NCBI GenBank assembly: GCA_028710485.1
Contig: JAQTTZ010000005.1
Location: 27,454-91,453 of the forward strand
Source of the DNA: Bacteriovorax sp.
GTDB taxonomy: Bacteria > Bdellovibrionota > Bacteriovoracia > Bacteriovoracales > Bacteriovoracaceae
Direction: 5' to 3'
DNA: 64,000 nucleotides
Both the position numbers and the translations under genes were made by a program. The notes beneath the pieces were generated by a model that had not been told where the DNA came from, did not search any database, and worked only from the letters and a program-made list of their open reading frames with translations. This document shows, one piece after another, positions 27,353 to 36,224 of this stretch; the first letter of the stretch is position 1; every line of letters begins with the position of its first letter.

Positions 27353-28992
27353 GCCGAAGCTCCTGGGTCTTTTTTGTTTTTGTTTTTGTTTTTACTATTT
27401 AAGTTATAGTGCCAAATTGCTCCAAATACTAACATCAACGATCCCAAGTATTTCATGGTTCGCCCTTGATCGACGTTTACAGCAAGAGTCGTATTGTACT
27501 GGCCTTGATTATCTTGAGAGTAAGAGGCTTGATAAAAAGTATATCCTGACTTTTTCATGGGATTATTCATAAAAACATGATGGTTGCTGCTTTTGCCATC
27601 GGAGAATAATTTTACAAAAGATTCATAGCTGGCAGGATTATTAGTTCCAGGGTCCTTATCCATTTTAAATTCAGTCAGGGCCAATTCAAAAGGAAGAGTT
27701 AGAGATTCTTTAGTGACCTCAATCACAACTTTTTTGCCCTGAATGAGGAGTGAGAGTGGAGAGTAGTTGGTGACCCAGTACTCTTTTCCTAAAATTTCCA
27801 AACGTACAGCGCGTAAGTCACCTTTTATTAAGGCACCATTTTTTTGAATGGGAATGGTTGAAATAGGAATATTAAAAGGAACCAAGCGGTCCTGGTGATC
27901 AGTTAAAGTTATCTCTGCCTTCATCCATGGAAGAATTGTAGGGGGTCCTTTTACTTCCAGGTCGGCCATGACCCATTTAGCTTCTGACTTCGAATACCAT
28001 GATGCTTTTTTACCAAATAAAAAGAGATTTGGTTTTTCTTCAAAAAGTTTTTTTGAAAATGCGCGGATAACAGATTTCTCATCCGTTTGAAGTTTTGTAT
28101 CCATCGGGAAAGGAGAGAAGTCAGGAAAAAAAGTGATGAAAGAATTATTATAAGGAAGAACAACAAAACGATTATTTGCTCCAGTCGATTTTATTGGAAT
28201 ATGACGCTCTTCAGGGGTGAAACATTCAGCAGTCACTGAGTTCCAGATGATAATCTTTGACGGATTATTCTGAGCAAAGCAACGAGCGAGCGTTTCTGGG
28301 TAATAATTAAAAGAAAGAGGACCCATGGTGACGGTCGATTGAAATTCTTGTCCCGCCTCAGGATGAATCGACAGGGTCAAATCTTGTTCAGCAAAAGCAT
28401 TCTTAAAATGATATTTTGAAGAATGAACTTGAGCGTCTGCCGGGTACTTATTAATTGGATCGCTCCAAGTAAACTTTCCTTCAGCAAAAGGTATATATTC
28501 TTTGATGGCGATATTATCGTAACTCTCATCGATGTCTGTTTTAAAAGCTGAAAAAGGCAGAAAACTTGTGACTTGTTTTCCTTCTGTAGGGTAAGTAATT
28601 TTTAAAATATCTTTTGTGAGAATGACCTGTCGATTTGGTTCATTTGGCGCCAGAGTGATCTGACCATCAACGCCTGCCACATAAGTAATCAATGATCCCA
28701 TTCCAATAATAATTAGACCTGAGTGAATGGTGTAAAAACCATAAAGCCTTTTTTTAGGAGGCAGTCTTAAAATGGCCGCAAAAATAATAGAGAGAAGAAT
28801 ACCAAATTGCACCATCATAAACGCTGGTGTTTTATAAACAGCGCGGTTTGCGAAGTCGGTGCCGTAATAACTTTCGAGAAAAGTTCCTACGATCATTCCA
28901 ATAGTAAAAAGACTAATAACAATGACGGCGAATTTTAAGCTTCCAATGAAGCGCTCGATTTTGTTCCAATCGATTTTTGGTAACATTTTCAT
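27349..28992 (-). CDS. resB: Cytochrome c biogenesis protein ResB (CcsB)
   Basis: 547 residues from ATG 28992 (AGGA seven bases upstream; an in-frame upstream start gives 16 extra residues but no ribosome binding site). Three N-terminal helices with IGSLKFAVIVISLFTIGMIVGTFLE, a large periplasmic domain, and a last helix near the C-terminus (MKYLGSLMLVFGAIWHYNL) match ResB. The C-terminal tail KNKNKNKK is encoded by a short repeat of GTTTTT units (27371-27393). First gene of the resB-ccsA pair. Confidence 0.94.
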   Translation of the reverse strand: MKMLPKIDWNKIERFIGSLKFAVIVISLFTIGMIVGTFLESYYGTDFANRAVYKTPAFMMVQFGILLSIIFAAILRLPPKKRLYGFYTIHSGLIIIGMGSLITYVAGVDGQITLAPNEPNRQVILTKDILKITYPTEGKQVTSFLPFSAFKTDIDESYDNIAIKEYIPFAEGKFTWSDPINKYPADAQVHSSKYHFKNAFAEQDLTLSIHPEAGQEFQSTVTMGPLSFNYYPETLARCFAQNNPSKIIIWNSVTAECFTPEERHIPIKSTGANNRFVVLPYNNSFITFFPDFSPFPMDTKLQTDEKSVIRAFSKKLFEEKPNLFLFGKKASWYSKSEAKWVMADLEVKGPPTILPWMKAEITLTDHQDRLVPFNIPISTIPIQKNGALIKGDLRAVRLEILGKEYWVTNYSPLSLLIQGKKVVIEVTKESLTLPFELALTEFKMDKDPGTNNPASYESFVKLFSDGKSSNHHVFMNNPMKKSGYTFYQASYSQDNQGQYNTTLAVNVDQGRTMKYLGSLMLVFGAIWHYNLNSKNKNKNKKDPGASA

Positions 28993-29078
28993 GGGAGTTC
29001 CTAATGGTTCTACATGTTCAAGTGAGAAATTTATACCCACTTTATATCATGGCCTCCATCGCCCTAGAAACGTTTAAG

Positions 29079-29777
29079 TTATTTTATAAATTGCCGGAAG
29101 AGATAAACGGCCCCAAACAAAATTGGCTGATGGATCAAATAAATAAAAAGGGAGTGTCTGCCTAAAAAGTTCAGAGATCTAACTAGGCGATTATCTGGAA
29201 TGCCCAAGAGATATATTCCCTTATGCACGGCAAATATACCGAGTAAGCTAGCGCCAAGCCAAGGAAAAGGTGCAATATAATCCCATGACGAATGCGGTAA
29301 TGAAAACCATGGAATGTTTTTATCAAAGAAGATTGAAGGAATAAAAAGTAGCAGAGCTAAGGCCAACGAGAGATTTGGTTTTTTTAAAAATGGTAAAGTC
29401 ATAATTGAGATCAGCGCTATAGCATGCAGAGTCCCAAAATAAATCCAGTTGTCGGGGAATAATATATAGGTCACGAGACTTATAAGGAGAGCAAAGGCCG
29501 AAATTTTTAAAAAACGTTTCCAAAATGCTTGCCAGTTTATTTTATCTTGATGGGCCAACGTCAGCGACATTCCTACGGCAAAAAGAAAAAGAAAAACGAT
29601 AAGCCTTGGAAGAGCATACCAAAAAGGCTCGCGAATAATATCTATTTTTAAAAAGCCAAAGTTATAAAGATCGAAACTAAAGTGAAAAAAAATCATTAAA
29701 ATGATTGTTAGTCCTCTAATGGCATCAATAACTCGACTTCGAGAATTGAATTTTGCTATTTTCATCTCTATTATCAT
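29079..29777 (-). CDS. DUF1624 membrane protein (heparan-alpha-glucosaminide acetyltransferase-like)
   Basis: 232 residues, about seven membrane helices. RVIDAIRGLTIILMIFFHFSFDL is the family signature at the N-terminus, and FLGRHSLFIYLIHQPILFG the C-terminal one. Members are thought to transfer acyl groups across the membrane. The start is uncertain among GTG 29780, ATG 29777 and ATG 29765; none has a good ribosome binding site. Back to back with the plus-strand acylase gene. Confidence 0.85.
   Translation of the reverse strand: MIIEMKIAKFNSRSRVIDAIRGLTIILMIFFHFSFDLYNFGFLKIDIIREPFWYALPRLIVFLFLFAVGMSLTLAHQDKINWQAFWKRFLKISAFALLISLVTYILFPDNWIYFGTLHAIALISIMTLPFLKKPNLSLALALLLFIPSIFFDKNIPWFSLPHSSWDYIAPFPWLGASLLGIFAVHKGIYLLGIPDNRLVRSLNFLGRHSLFIYLIHQPILFGAVYLFRQFIK
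29746..29774 (+). promoter_or_regulatory. Sigma-70 promoter abutting the penicillin acylase start
   Basis: TTGAAT (29746-29751), 17-base spacer, TATTAT (29769-29774). The -10 ends six bases before ATG 29781, so transcription should begin at or next to the start codon. Confidence 0.6.
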
Positions 29778-29780
29778 CAC

Positions 29781-32204
29781 ATGGAATACTTAACTCGCAA
29801 AAAAAAATCTTTCAAGAACTGGATCATTGGGTCTTTGGTCGTATTAATATGTGTCATTCTTTACGCTCTTTATTTTGTTAAAAGCTCTCTTGCCCCAATG
29901 GATGGTGAGCTGCAACTAAAGAACTTGACCTCTCCGGTTTCTGTGATCCGTGATCAATTTGGAATACCTCATATAAAGGCTAAAAATAACAAAGATGCAT
30001 TCCGCGCATTGGGATTTGTGGTGGCCAGTGAACGCCTTTTCCAAATGGAGATGGAACGCCGAATGGCCAATGGAGAGTTGGCTGAAATATTTGGAAAACG
30101 AATGCTTGCCACTGATAAATTGTTTCGCACATTAAGTTTGCGACAAAGCATGAGTTCAATGCTGGATCATAAAATTAGAACTAATACCCTCGACCCCAAA
30201 ATGTGGAATGAACTTGAATCTTTTTATGATGGAGTCAATCAATTCCAATACAATGAAAAACTTCCTCTGGAATTCAGTCTATTAGGTATTAAGCCTCGTC
30301 CGTTTAGCGCCCTTGATGGTTATGCTTTTATTGGATTGATGAGTTTTAGTTTTGGAGTGGCCACGAGTGAAGAGCCTCTAATGACAAAACTGCGAATCCG
30401 TTTGGGGTCTGAGTTATCCAATGAATTGCGCAATGAAATGACTCCTTATGAAGTCCATGAAATTGAAAAAGAGAAAAATGCGGCCCTGAAAAGCAAAAGA
30501 GTCGTTGAGGCCCGTGATCATTATCCAGTGATGAAAATTCTGGTCGATTTGGAGCAGGGGTTTCCATTATTTGAAGGATCAAATGGATGGGTCATTTCCG
30601 GAAAAAGATCTGTTACAGGTTTTCCAATTTTGGCCAATGATCCCCATATTGCTTACTCTAATCCAGGTGTATGGTTTGAAGCTCATATAGAAACTCCCGA
30701 TTATGAAAGTTACGGTCATTTCTTATCAATTTTGCCTTTCCCCGTTTTATCTCATAATAAAGAACGCGGCTGGGGACTCACAATGAGTTTAATTGATGAT
30801 ATGGATTTATACCGAGAAAAACTAAATCCCAAATTTAAGTCTTATCAATTTAAAAATCTTGAAATTCCCTATCAAGAAAGATTGGAAGTCATAAAGGTTA
30901 AGGGGGAAAAAGCCTATGAAATGTTGGTGCTCACCACTCAGCATGGACCGATTATGGATGAAGTTTTCACCAATCCTGAAGACAAGTCACTTGCTTTAAA
31001 ATGGGCCTTTCATGGAATCGAAAATGATCCGCTGCTGGCACTTTATAAAATGGGTAGCGCACAAAGTATGGAAGAATTTAAGTCTGCCGTGTCCTTGGGA
31101 AGAGCTCCAGGTTTGAATATTCTATATGCTGATAAAAAAAATATTGGTTGGTGGATGTTTGGGGAAATTGCTAAAAAGTCACCTCATTCTCCCACCGATT
31201 TTATTTTAGATGGAAGTTCAGGTCTCGATGAATATGAAGGTCTTTTGAGTTTTGATCAAAAACCACATCTTGAAAACCCAACATCAGGATTGATTGTATC
31301 GGCCAATTCACGTCCCGAAGGAAGCCCTTTAATTCCTGATAATATGAGAGGGGATTGGCAACCTGATGACCGATATAAATCTCTTCTTACCATTCTTTCT
31401 AAAAAAGAGAAATGGTCAGTTCCTGAATTAAAAGAAGTTCAAACATTGAGTTTAAATTTGGAAAACAAATTGATTCTGGATGAATTATTAAAGACCGTGG
31501 CCTTCCAAAATATTTGGAAAAAAGAAAGGGCCGCAAATTATCTTCAAATATTAAAAAAATGGAATTTTGAATCAAGCGTCCACTCCATTGCACCTTCGCT
31601 TTATTATACCTGGTGTCGGGAAATTACTAAAATTCTCTTAAAAGATTTAAGCCCTGAAGAATTTGAAACTTTCACAAAATTGCCGAATAATTGGAATTTT
31701 TTAAAACGTGTTGTGCTCAGCCCTGATTCAGTTTGGTGGAAAAAATTTGACCGCCAAAAAGTATTTACCACTGGATTTAACAATACCATTGAGTCATTAA
31801 GAGAAGCATTAGGTGAAGATTCGGCCGGCTGGGCATGGGGTCATCTACATACTGTCGAATATGTCCATCCAATCGGAAGGGTTAGGCCCTTTAATAAAAT
31901 TTTTAATATTGGACCCATCGAAATAAATGGAGCTTACAATGAGATTAATAATCAAAAGCCATCTGGATATTCTGATGGCTTTAATGTTAAGGCCGGTCCA
32001 TCTACGAGGCGAATAATTAGTTTCGATCACCCCGAGATCGGCTGGGGCATTCTTCCCTCTGGAAACTCTGGTCATTTGCTTTCCCCATTTTACAAAGATC
32101 AGGTGGAACTTTTCGCCAAAGGTCTTTATAGAGAAGAGTGGCTAGATGATAAGGACATTTTTGCCCATCAAACTCACGAGTTAAATTTAGTACCTGCAAA
32201 ATAA
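29781..32204 (+). CDS. Penicillin acylase family (Ntn-hydrolase) protein, probably leaderless mRNA
   Basis: 807 residues with one N-terminal membrane helix (residues 13-32). The alpha chain contains IRDQFGIPHIKAKNNKDAFRALGF; autoproteolysis would expose the Ser of EGSNGWVISGKRSV, and FPILANDPHI and the late HPIGRVRPF region are family landmarks. Acts in the periplasm or outer face. Substrates range from beta-lactams to acyl-homoserine lactones, so it might be a quorum-quenching enzyme; not decidable here. No ribosome binding site is visible. Confidence 0.92.
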   Translation: MEYLTRKKKSFKNWIIGSLVVLICVILYALYFVKSSLAPMDGELQLKNLTSPVSVIRDQFGIPHIKAKNNKDAFRALGFVVASERLFQMEMERRMANGELAEIFGKRMLATDKLFRTLSLRQSMSSMLDHKIRTNTLDPKMWNELESFYDGVNQFQYNEKLPLEFSLLGIKPRPFSALDGYAFIGLMSFSFGVATSEEPLMTKLRIRLGSELSNELRNEMTPYEVHEIEKEKNAALKSKRVVEARDHYPVMKILVDLEQGFPLFEGSNGWVISGKRSVTGFPILANDPHIAYSNPGVWFEAHIETPDYESYGHFLSILPFPVLSHNKERGWGLTMSLIDDMDLYREKLNPKFKSYQFKNLEIPYQERLEVIKVKGEKAYEMLVLTTQHGPIMDEVFTNPEDKSLALKWAFHGIENDPLLALYKMGSAQSMEEFKSAVSLGRAPGLNILYADKKNIGWWMFGEIAKKSPHSPTDFILDGSSGLDEYEGLLSFDQKPHLENPTSGLIVSANSRPEGSPLIPDNMRGDWQPDDRYKSLLTILSKKEKWSVPELKEVQTLSLNLENKLILDELLKTVAFQNIWKKERAANYLQILKKWNFESSVHSIAPSLYYTWCREITKILLKDLSPEEFETFTKLPNNWNFLKRVVLSPDSVWWKKFDRQKVFTTGFNNTIESLREALGEDSAGWAWGHLHTVEYVHPIGRVRPFNKIFNIGPIEINGAYNEINNQKPSGYSDGFNVKAGPSTRRIISFDHPEIGWGILPSGNSGHLLSPFYKDQVELFAKGLYREEWLDDKDIFAHQTHELNLVPAK

Positions 32205-32371
32205 ATTAATACTGGCCTGATAGATTCTATTTGCATTTTTCCGCGTGACTGATTGCTAAGCGGCCCAAAAATTAAAAGGCGAGTCTGATGGGGAAAATAT
32301 TTTATAAGATGAACTTTCAAAGTTGGCATGATAGTTTTTTGTAGGTCATTTTTACGAAGGTAGCAAGTCAA

Positions 32372-33064
32372 TTGAAAGAAAATAGCAGCGCAATACTTAT
32401 TCAGACATTCTCTAAAAGAGCACAAGATTTTTTATCCACACCTTGTCACGCTTTAACAAAAGTTGCTATTGAATCAGCCAACAAAAAATGGTTCTGGGAT
32501 TTTACGCTTGAAAAGATTGAACAAAATAACTTTCAAAGTGACAAGATTTTGACACTTTATTATTTTAACAAATCCGGCAGTGTTCTTGACTCACTTTTCT
32601 TAGAGGCCTTGTCCCGTATGGCAATTGGCAGAGACATAGGTTTTTTGCGGCAATTGAGTTTCAGAGAGCTCGAAAATTTTTTGCGTGATGAAAATCACCT
32701 TCCTGTTTTTAACATTTCAGGCGTAATCTCCCCTGAACAAAGCTTTAAAGTGGTAAAAAATTCTCTTTTGGCGGACCTTCTGATTAAAGAAATTGAAAAA
32801 AAAGCAGGGACTTCAACTCAATTAAAAGGATGGATCCAACTTACTTTAGTCGAAAAAAACCAAAGAGTTCGTGCATTCATAAAGATCCTAAATAATCTCT
32901 TTTCTCAAGCGAAACCGCTTGAATTGGCACTTGCCGAAGCAGGAGAAATTGCCATCGTTATGAATGATTTTCCAGTTGGGGGCGAGGTTCTCGAGGTGCT
33001 CATCCACGAATCAATTGGGATTACGGAAGAGATTTCTTCTCTCAAAGTGGTTGCCGTCCAATAA
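32372..33064 (+). CDS. Hypothetical protein
   Basis: 230 residues from TTG 32372 with AAGG about eleven bases upstream. Two cysteine-free alpha/beta-looking halves; segments such as SRMAIGRDIGFLRQLSFRELENFLRDE and ELALAEAGEIAIVMNDFPVGG recall neither a transmembrane nor a known catalytic motif. I do not recognise the family. It is followed by a cytochrome c gene, separated by about 80 bases. Confidence 0.6.
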   Translation: MKENSSAILIQTFSKRAQDFLSTPCHALTKVAIESANKKWFWDFTLEKIEQNNFQSDKILTLYYFNKSGSVLDSLFLEALSRMAIGRDIGFLRQLSFRELENFLRDENHLPVFNISGVISPEQSFKVVKNSLLADLLIKEIEKKAGTSTQLKGWIQLTLVEKNQRVRAFIKILNNLFSQAKPLELALAEAGEIAIVMNDFPVGGEVLEVLIHESIGITEEISSLKVVAVQ

Positions 33065-33145
33065 GTTCTTAGAGTAAAATCCAAATTGTTTCAAAGCTAT
33101 TAACACTCAAAAACTGTTTAAAAGTTAAAATCAAAGGTCGGTATA

Positions 33146-33460
33146 ATGAATTCAGCAAAGTTTTTTCTTATTACTTTAACGATTGCCACTTGTTCTTTTT
33201 CAGCTATCACAAATGCTCAAGATGCTGCCCGCGGCGCTGAACTCTTTAAGCAATGTATTGCTTGCCATGGCGAGAAAGGGGACGGTGTCCCCGCTCAGAA
33301 GGCCCCTCGCATCGCCGGTCAATTCGACTGGTATATCTTAAAACAACTTCAAGATATCAAGGCCGGTGTAACTAGAAAAAATCCAGTAATGGTTCCTTTT
33401 GTAAGCAAATTAAGTGAGCAGGACTTTAAAGACCTCGCGGCGTATATCTCTAAATTTTAA
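33146..33460 (+). CDS. Class I cytochrome c (c553-like)
   Basis: 104 residues. Signal peptide (FFLITLTIATCSFSAITNA), heme-binding CIACH followed by GEKGDGVPAQKAPRIAGQ, and a C-terminal Met ligand in NPVMVPFVSKLSEQD. Periplasmic electron carrier; its heme would be attached by the ResB/CcsA pair in the same window. Confidence 0.95.
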   Translation: MNSAKFFLITLTIATCSFSAITNAQDAARGAELFKQCIACHGEKGDGVPAQKAPRIAGQFDWYILKQLQDIKAGVTRKNPVMVPFVSKLSEQDFKDLAAYISKF

Positions 33461-33493
33461 ATCGTACAAGTTGCCTAAACGCAAAGGATTGCC

Positions 33494-33937
33494 ATGAAAG
33501 TGAACTTCAAAAAAGCTAAAAATGAAAAAGATATCAAGGCCATTCTGGACTATAATATTGATGCCTTTTCTGATTCCCCGGACTTCAAATGGACATTTGA
33601 AGAGATTAAGAAGGAAGTAGCCGACGGGTGGGAACTTTTTTCATTGATGTTGGAAGGAGAAATTATCGCAGCTGTCTTTTATAAAGTTGAAGACGACTCT
33701 CTCCTCACTAAAAATACTGCCATCAAGATTACTCATCAAGGGAGTGGTTTTTCTCACACTATAAAGGAATTCTTTGAAAAAGTGGCACGTGAAAAAGGTC
33801 TGAAAAGGATTTTTCACTACTGTCGTATTGATAATTTTAGAATGTATTCATTAAATGAGAGTCATCAATACAAGAAGACGCCTAGGAAGTTAGGTCCAGA
33901 AGGATTAGTCGTAGAGTGGGTAAAAATTCTCAAATAG
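33494..33937 (+). CDS. GNAT-like acetyltransferase
   Basis: 147 residues. Predicted alternation of strands and helices with KITHQGSGFSHTIKEFFEKVAREKGLKRI, a plausible motif A of an N-acetyltransferase, then a short strand HYCRIDNFRMYSLNESHQYKK. Weaker match than the other GNAT in this window. Confidence 0.6.
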   Translation: MKVNFKKAKNEKDIKAILDYNIDAFSDSPDFKWTFEEIKKEVADGWELFSLMLEGEIIAAVFYKVEDDSLLTKNTAIKITHQGSGFSHTIKEFFEKVAREKGLKRIFHYCRIDNFRMYSLNESHQYKKTPRKLGPEGLVVEWVKILK

Positions 33938-34235
33938 TCAGTTCTCCCTAGAGGTTTTTAGTAACTTCCTAGTGAGTCCCAATGAAGAAAAAATAAAAAA
34001 AATGATTTTTCCTATAGACATGATGAAAACTTTAAAGCAATAATTTATATACAAGAGAGTTTTACTAGGGAAAAGAGAAAAAAATTTCGATATCTCCTCA
34101 ATAGAAACTCCGAATGAAGCTACTAAAGAACATTGAAGCTTAGATGAAAACCAAAGCTACGATATATAAATTTTCTTTTTCATTAACAACTTTAGACTCG
34201 ACAACAACAGTCTAATTTTAACGGAGGATCCTCGA

Positions 34236-34721
34236 ATGGCAGTAAAGAAAAAAGTTGCAAAAAAAGCAGCACCAAAAGCTACAAAAAAAGCAGCTCCAAA
34301 AGCTACTAAAAAAGTTGCAGCTCCAAAAAAAGCAGTAGCTAAAAAAGCAGCAGCTCCAAAAGCTACTAAAAAAGTTGCAGCTCCAAAAGCAGCAAAAGCT
34401 ACTAAAAAAGTTGCAGCTCCAAAAGCAGCAAAAGCTACTAAAAAAGTTGCAGCTCCAAAAGTTAAAACTGCTAGAAAGCCAAATGCAGCTTTCATGAAAG
34501 CTTTACAACCTTCAGCTATCCTTGCTGAAATCGTTGGAAGCAAACCTCTTCCAAGAACTCAAGTAGTTTCTAAAATTTGGGAATACATCAAGAAGCACAA
34601 CCTTCAAAACCCAAAAAACAAAAGAAACATTCTTGCTGACGAAAAACTAGCTAAACTTTTTGGAAAAAAAGAAGTAACTATGTTCGAACTTGCAGGAATC
34701 GTTGGAAAACACCTTTCTTAA
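34236..34721 (+). CDS. Lys/Ala-rich histone H1-like protein fused to a SWIB domain
   Basis: 161 residues. Residues 1-80 are almost only Lys, Ala, Pro, Thr and Val in repeats of the type ATKKVAAPKAAK, resembling histone H1 tails and bacterial AlgP/HctB proteins; no acidic residue occurs there. Residues about 88-161 are a SWIB/MDM2-like domain (AILAEIVGSKPLPRTQVVSKIWEYIKKHNLQ, KLFGKKEVTMFEL). Likely a nucleoid-associated protein, tail binding DNA and SWIB binding protein. Strong ribosome binding site GGAGG and a strong terminator. The 298-base gap before it holds AT-rich sequence with TATATAAA at 34163 but no promoter I can pin down. Confidence 0.88.
   Translation: MAVKKKVAKKAAPKATKKAAPKATKKVAAPKKAVAKKAAAPKATKKVAAPKAAKATKKVAAPKAAKATKKVAAPKVKTARKPNAAFMKALQPSAILAEIVGSKPLPRTQVVSKIWEYIKKHNLQNPKNKRNILADEKLAKLFGKKEVTMFELAGIVGKHLS
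34362..34460 (+). repeat. 36-bp tandem repeats in the Lys/Ala-rich tail
   Basis: A 36-base unit beginning GCTACTAAAAAAGTTGCAGC occurs at 34362 and 34398, with a 27-base partial copy at 34434 and another beginning at 34302. Each unit encodes ATKKVAAPKAAK. In-frame repeats of this kind can change copy number by slippage. Confidence 0.9.
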
Positions 34722-34751
34722 TTAATACTCGAAAGAGCTTTAATACAATAG

Positions 34752-34777
34752 GCCCACTTGAAAGAGTGGGCTTTTTT
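34752..34777 (+). terminator. Intrinsic terminator of the SWIB gene
   Basis: GCCCACT (34752-34758), six-base loop, AGTGGGC (34765-34771), six T. Confidence 0.93.
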
Positions 34778-34870
34778 ATGCCCAGGACAGGCCGTATGCA
34801 CGCGAAGGCAGGATTCTAGAGCGGGCAATCTTGTTCAAGACTACAAACTTCATCTTAATAAATGTTTAAT

Positions 34871-36082
34871 TTATTTCCTAAGCCCCGAATACTGGCCCTC
34901 AACAGAATCACTAACCCATGGGGTACTCAGTCCCTTATCTTCTTTTTTAATCGTCTGAGCGGCCTTTAGGAACTCATTACATTGATAACTTGAACTGACA
35001 TTCAAGGGCACTGTTCCAGTATTTGCAATGTATTTGATGCAAGTCGATCCATAATAGTTAAGATATTCAGGAAAATTTTTGGCAAAAAGATTAATGATAG
35101 CTTTATGTCGTGGAAGATTGGGATCTTTAAAAATTTTGTCTGGGATAATAGGAAGCTTTTCGATTTGCTCCAGAAGCTTTTGTCTTTTTGGATAATTCTC
35201 GCTAAGTGCCTCAACTTTTTTCCAGGCGATATTCATCTTATCACCAACTACTGGTCCATCTAGCAAAAAGAGAACCGCGTAGAGGTCAAGTTCATCTTTT
35301 GTAAGGAGCCCCTTGGCCTCTAAAATACTAAGGGCTATTTCTTTTTCCAGACCGTTACTTGTCACAGAAGTAAGCGCTTCTTTTAAATTGGGGATCATTT
35401 CGTTAAAACAGTTCTCCGGAACGATTCTATTGACTAAGGTTTTATAATTACCATTAAACTCAAGTGAATAAGTTTCCTCATAAAGTTTATTCATGACAGC
35501 TTGTTGGACTGCTGGTTTTTTACAGTAAAAGTTTGAAATAGAGTCTTTTATCGCCGGAGCAAAAAAGGGCCAAAGTTTTAATGAGGAGTTATTGCTTTCT
35601 AAGATAGCAGCTAAATCCAGTCCCATATCTGGATCTTTTTTGGAAAAAAACCAAAAAGAACTCAATTCAGTAACGCATAGATTTTTTTCTTCATCTTTTT
35701 TTAGAGATTCAATCATCAAAGAGGCTTTGCGGAAACATTCAGAAAAATATTTTTTGGCAAAGACAGAGCGCTTTACTTGAAAGAATTCATCAGTATTCAT
35801 CGCAGATGAACGACCAAGTTGTTCAATTTGCCTAAAAGTTTCGAGTGAAAAATCGTGTGTTTTGATTTTGTAATCCACCAGTCCCATGGCCATATTTTGG
35901 AACATCTCTCTCCAATGGCGAGCGCGTTCACTGGGGCGGATATCGTTGACGTGCAGTAGAAATTCTTCAAAATTCTTTTCTCGCTCAAGCACTTCAAGGT
36001 CTTTTAGATCATAGAAAACCGGGCTGCTCGCGCTTAAATTTATTGATTGAAAAAATATGATAAGCAATGAAGAAATGGTCAT
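34871..36082 (-). CDS. Secreted protein of unknown function, probably leaderless mRNA
   Basis: 403 residues from ATG 36082. A TTG at 36118 is in frame but forms the -35 hexamer of a good promoter, so it cannot be in the transcript. Signal peptide MTISSLLIIFFQSINLSASS. The mature part is helical and repetitive-looking (many Leu/Phe/Lys), like a helical-repeat scaffold, with six scattered cysteines. No ribosome binding site precedes the ATG. No family recognised. Confidence 0.7.
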   Translation of the reverse strand: MTISSLLIIFFQSINLSASSPVFYDLKDLEVLEREKNFEEFLLHVNDIRPSERARHWREMFQNMAMGLVDYKIKTHDFSLETFRQIEQLGRSSAMNTDEFFQVKRSVFAKKYFSECFRKASLMIESLKKDEEKNLCVTELSSFWFFSKKDPDMGLDLAAILESNNSSLKLWPFFAPAIKDSISNFYCKKPAVQQAVMNKLYEETYSLEFNGNYKTLVNRIVPENCFNEMIPNLKEALTSVTSNGLEKEIALSILEAKGLLTKDELDLYAVLFLLDGPVVGDKMNIAWKKVEALSENYPKRQKLLEQIEKLPIIPDKIFKDPNLPRHKAIINLFAKNFPEYLNYYGSTCIKYIANTGTVPLNVSSSYQCNEFLKAAQTIKKEDKGLSTPWVSDSVEGQYSGLRK

Positions 36083-36089
36083 AATAAAA

Positions 36090-36118
36090 ATTCTATGAAC
36101 TCCAAATGGTTTAGTCAA
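36090..36118 (-). promoter_or_regulatory. Sigma-70 promoter abutting the start of the secreted protein
   Basis: On the minus strand TTGACT (36118-36113), 17-base spacer, TAGAAT (36095-36090), seven bases, then ATG at 36082. Transcription is expected at or beside the A of the ATG. Confidence 0.65.
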
Positions 36119-36224
36119 ATTTTGAAAGTTTTTTTAGTATAATATAATGCGTTTTACGACTAGTGCTTTCAAGTGATTTGCGATACTTTGTATACCGCAA
36201 ATGACTAATTTTTTGGGGGCATAA

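Noticed and set aside
34157..34543. Long minus-strand frame opposite the SWIB gene, rich in Ala/Phe/Gly
   Set aside because: It is the complement of the Lys/Ala repeat and ends in the repeat's composition; no ribosome binding site.
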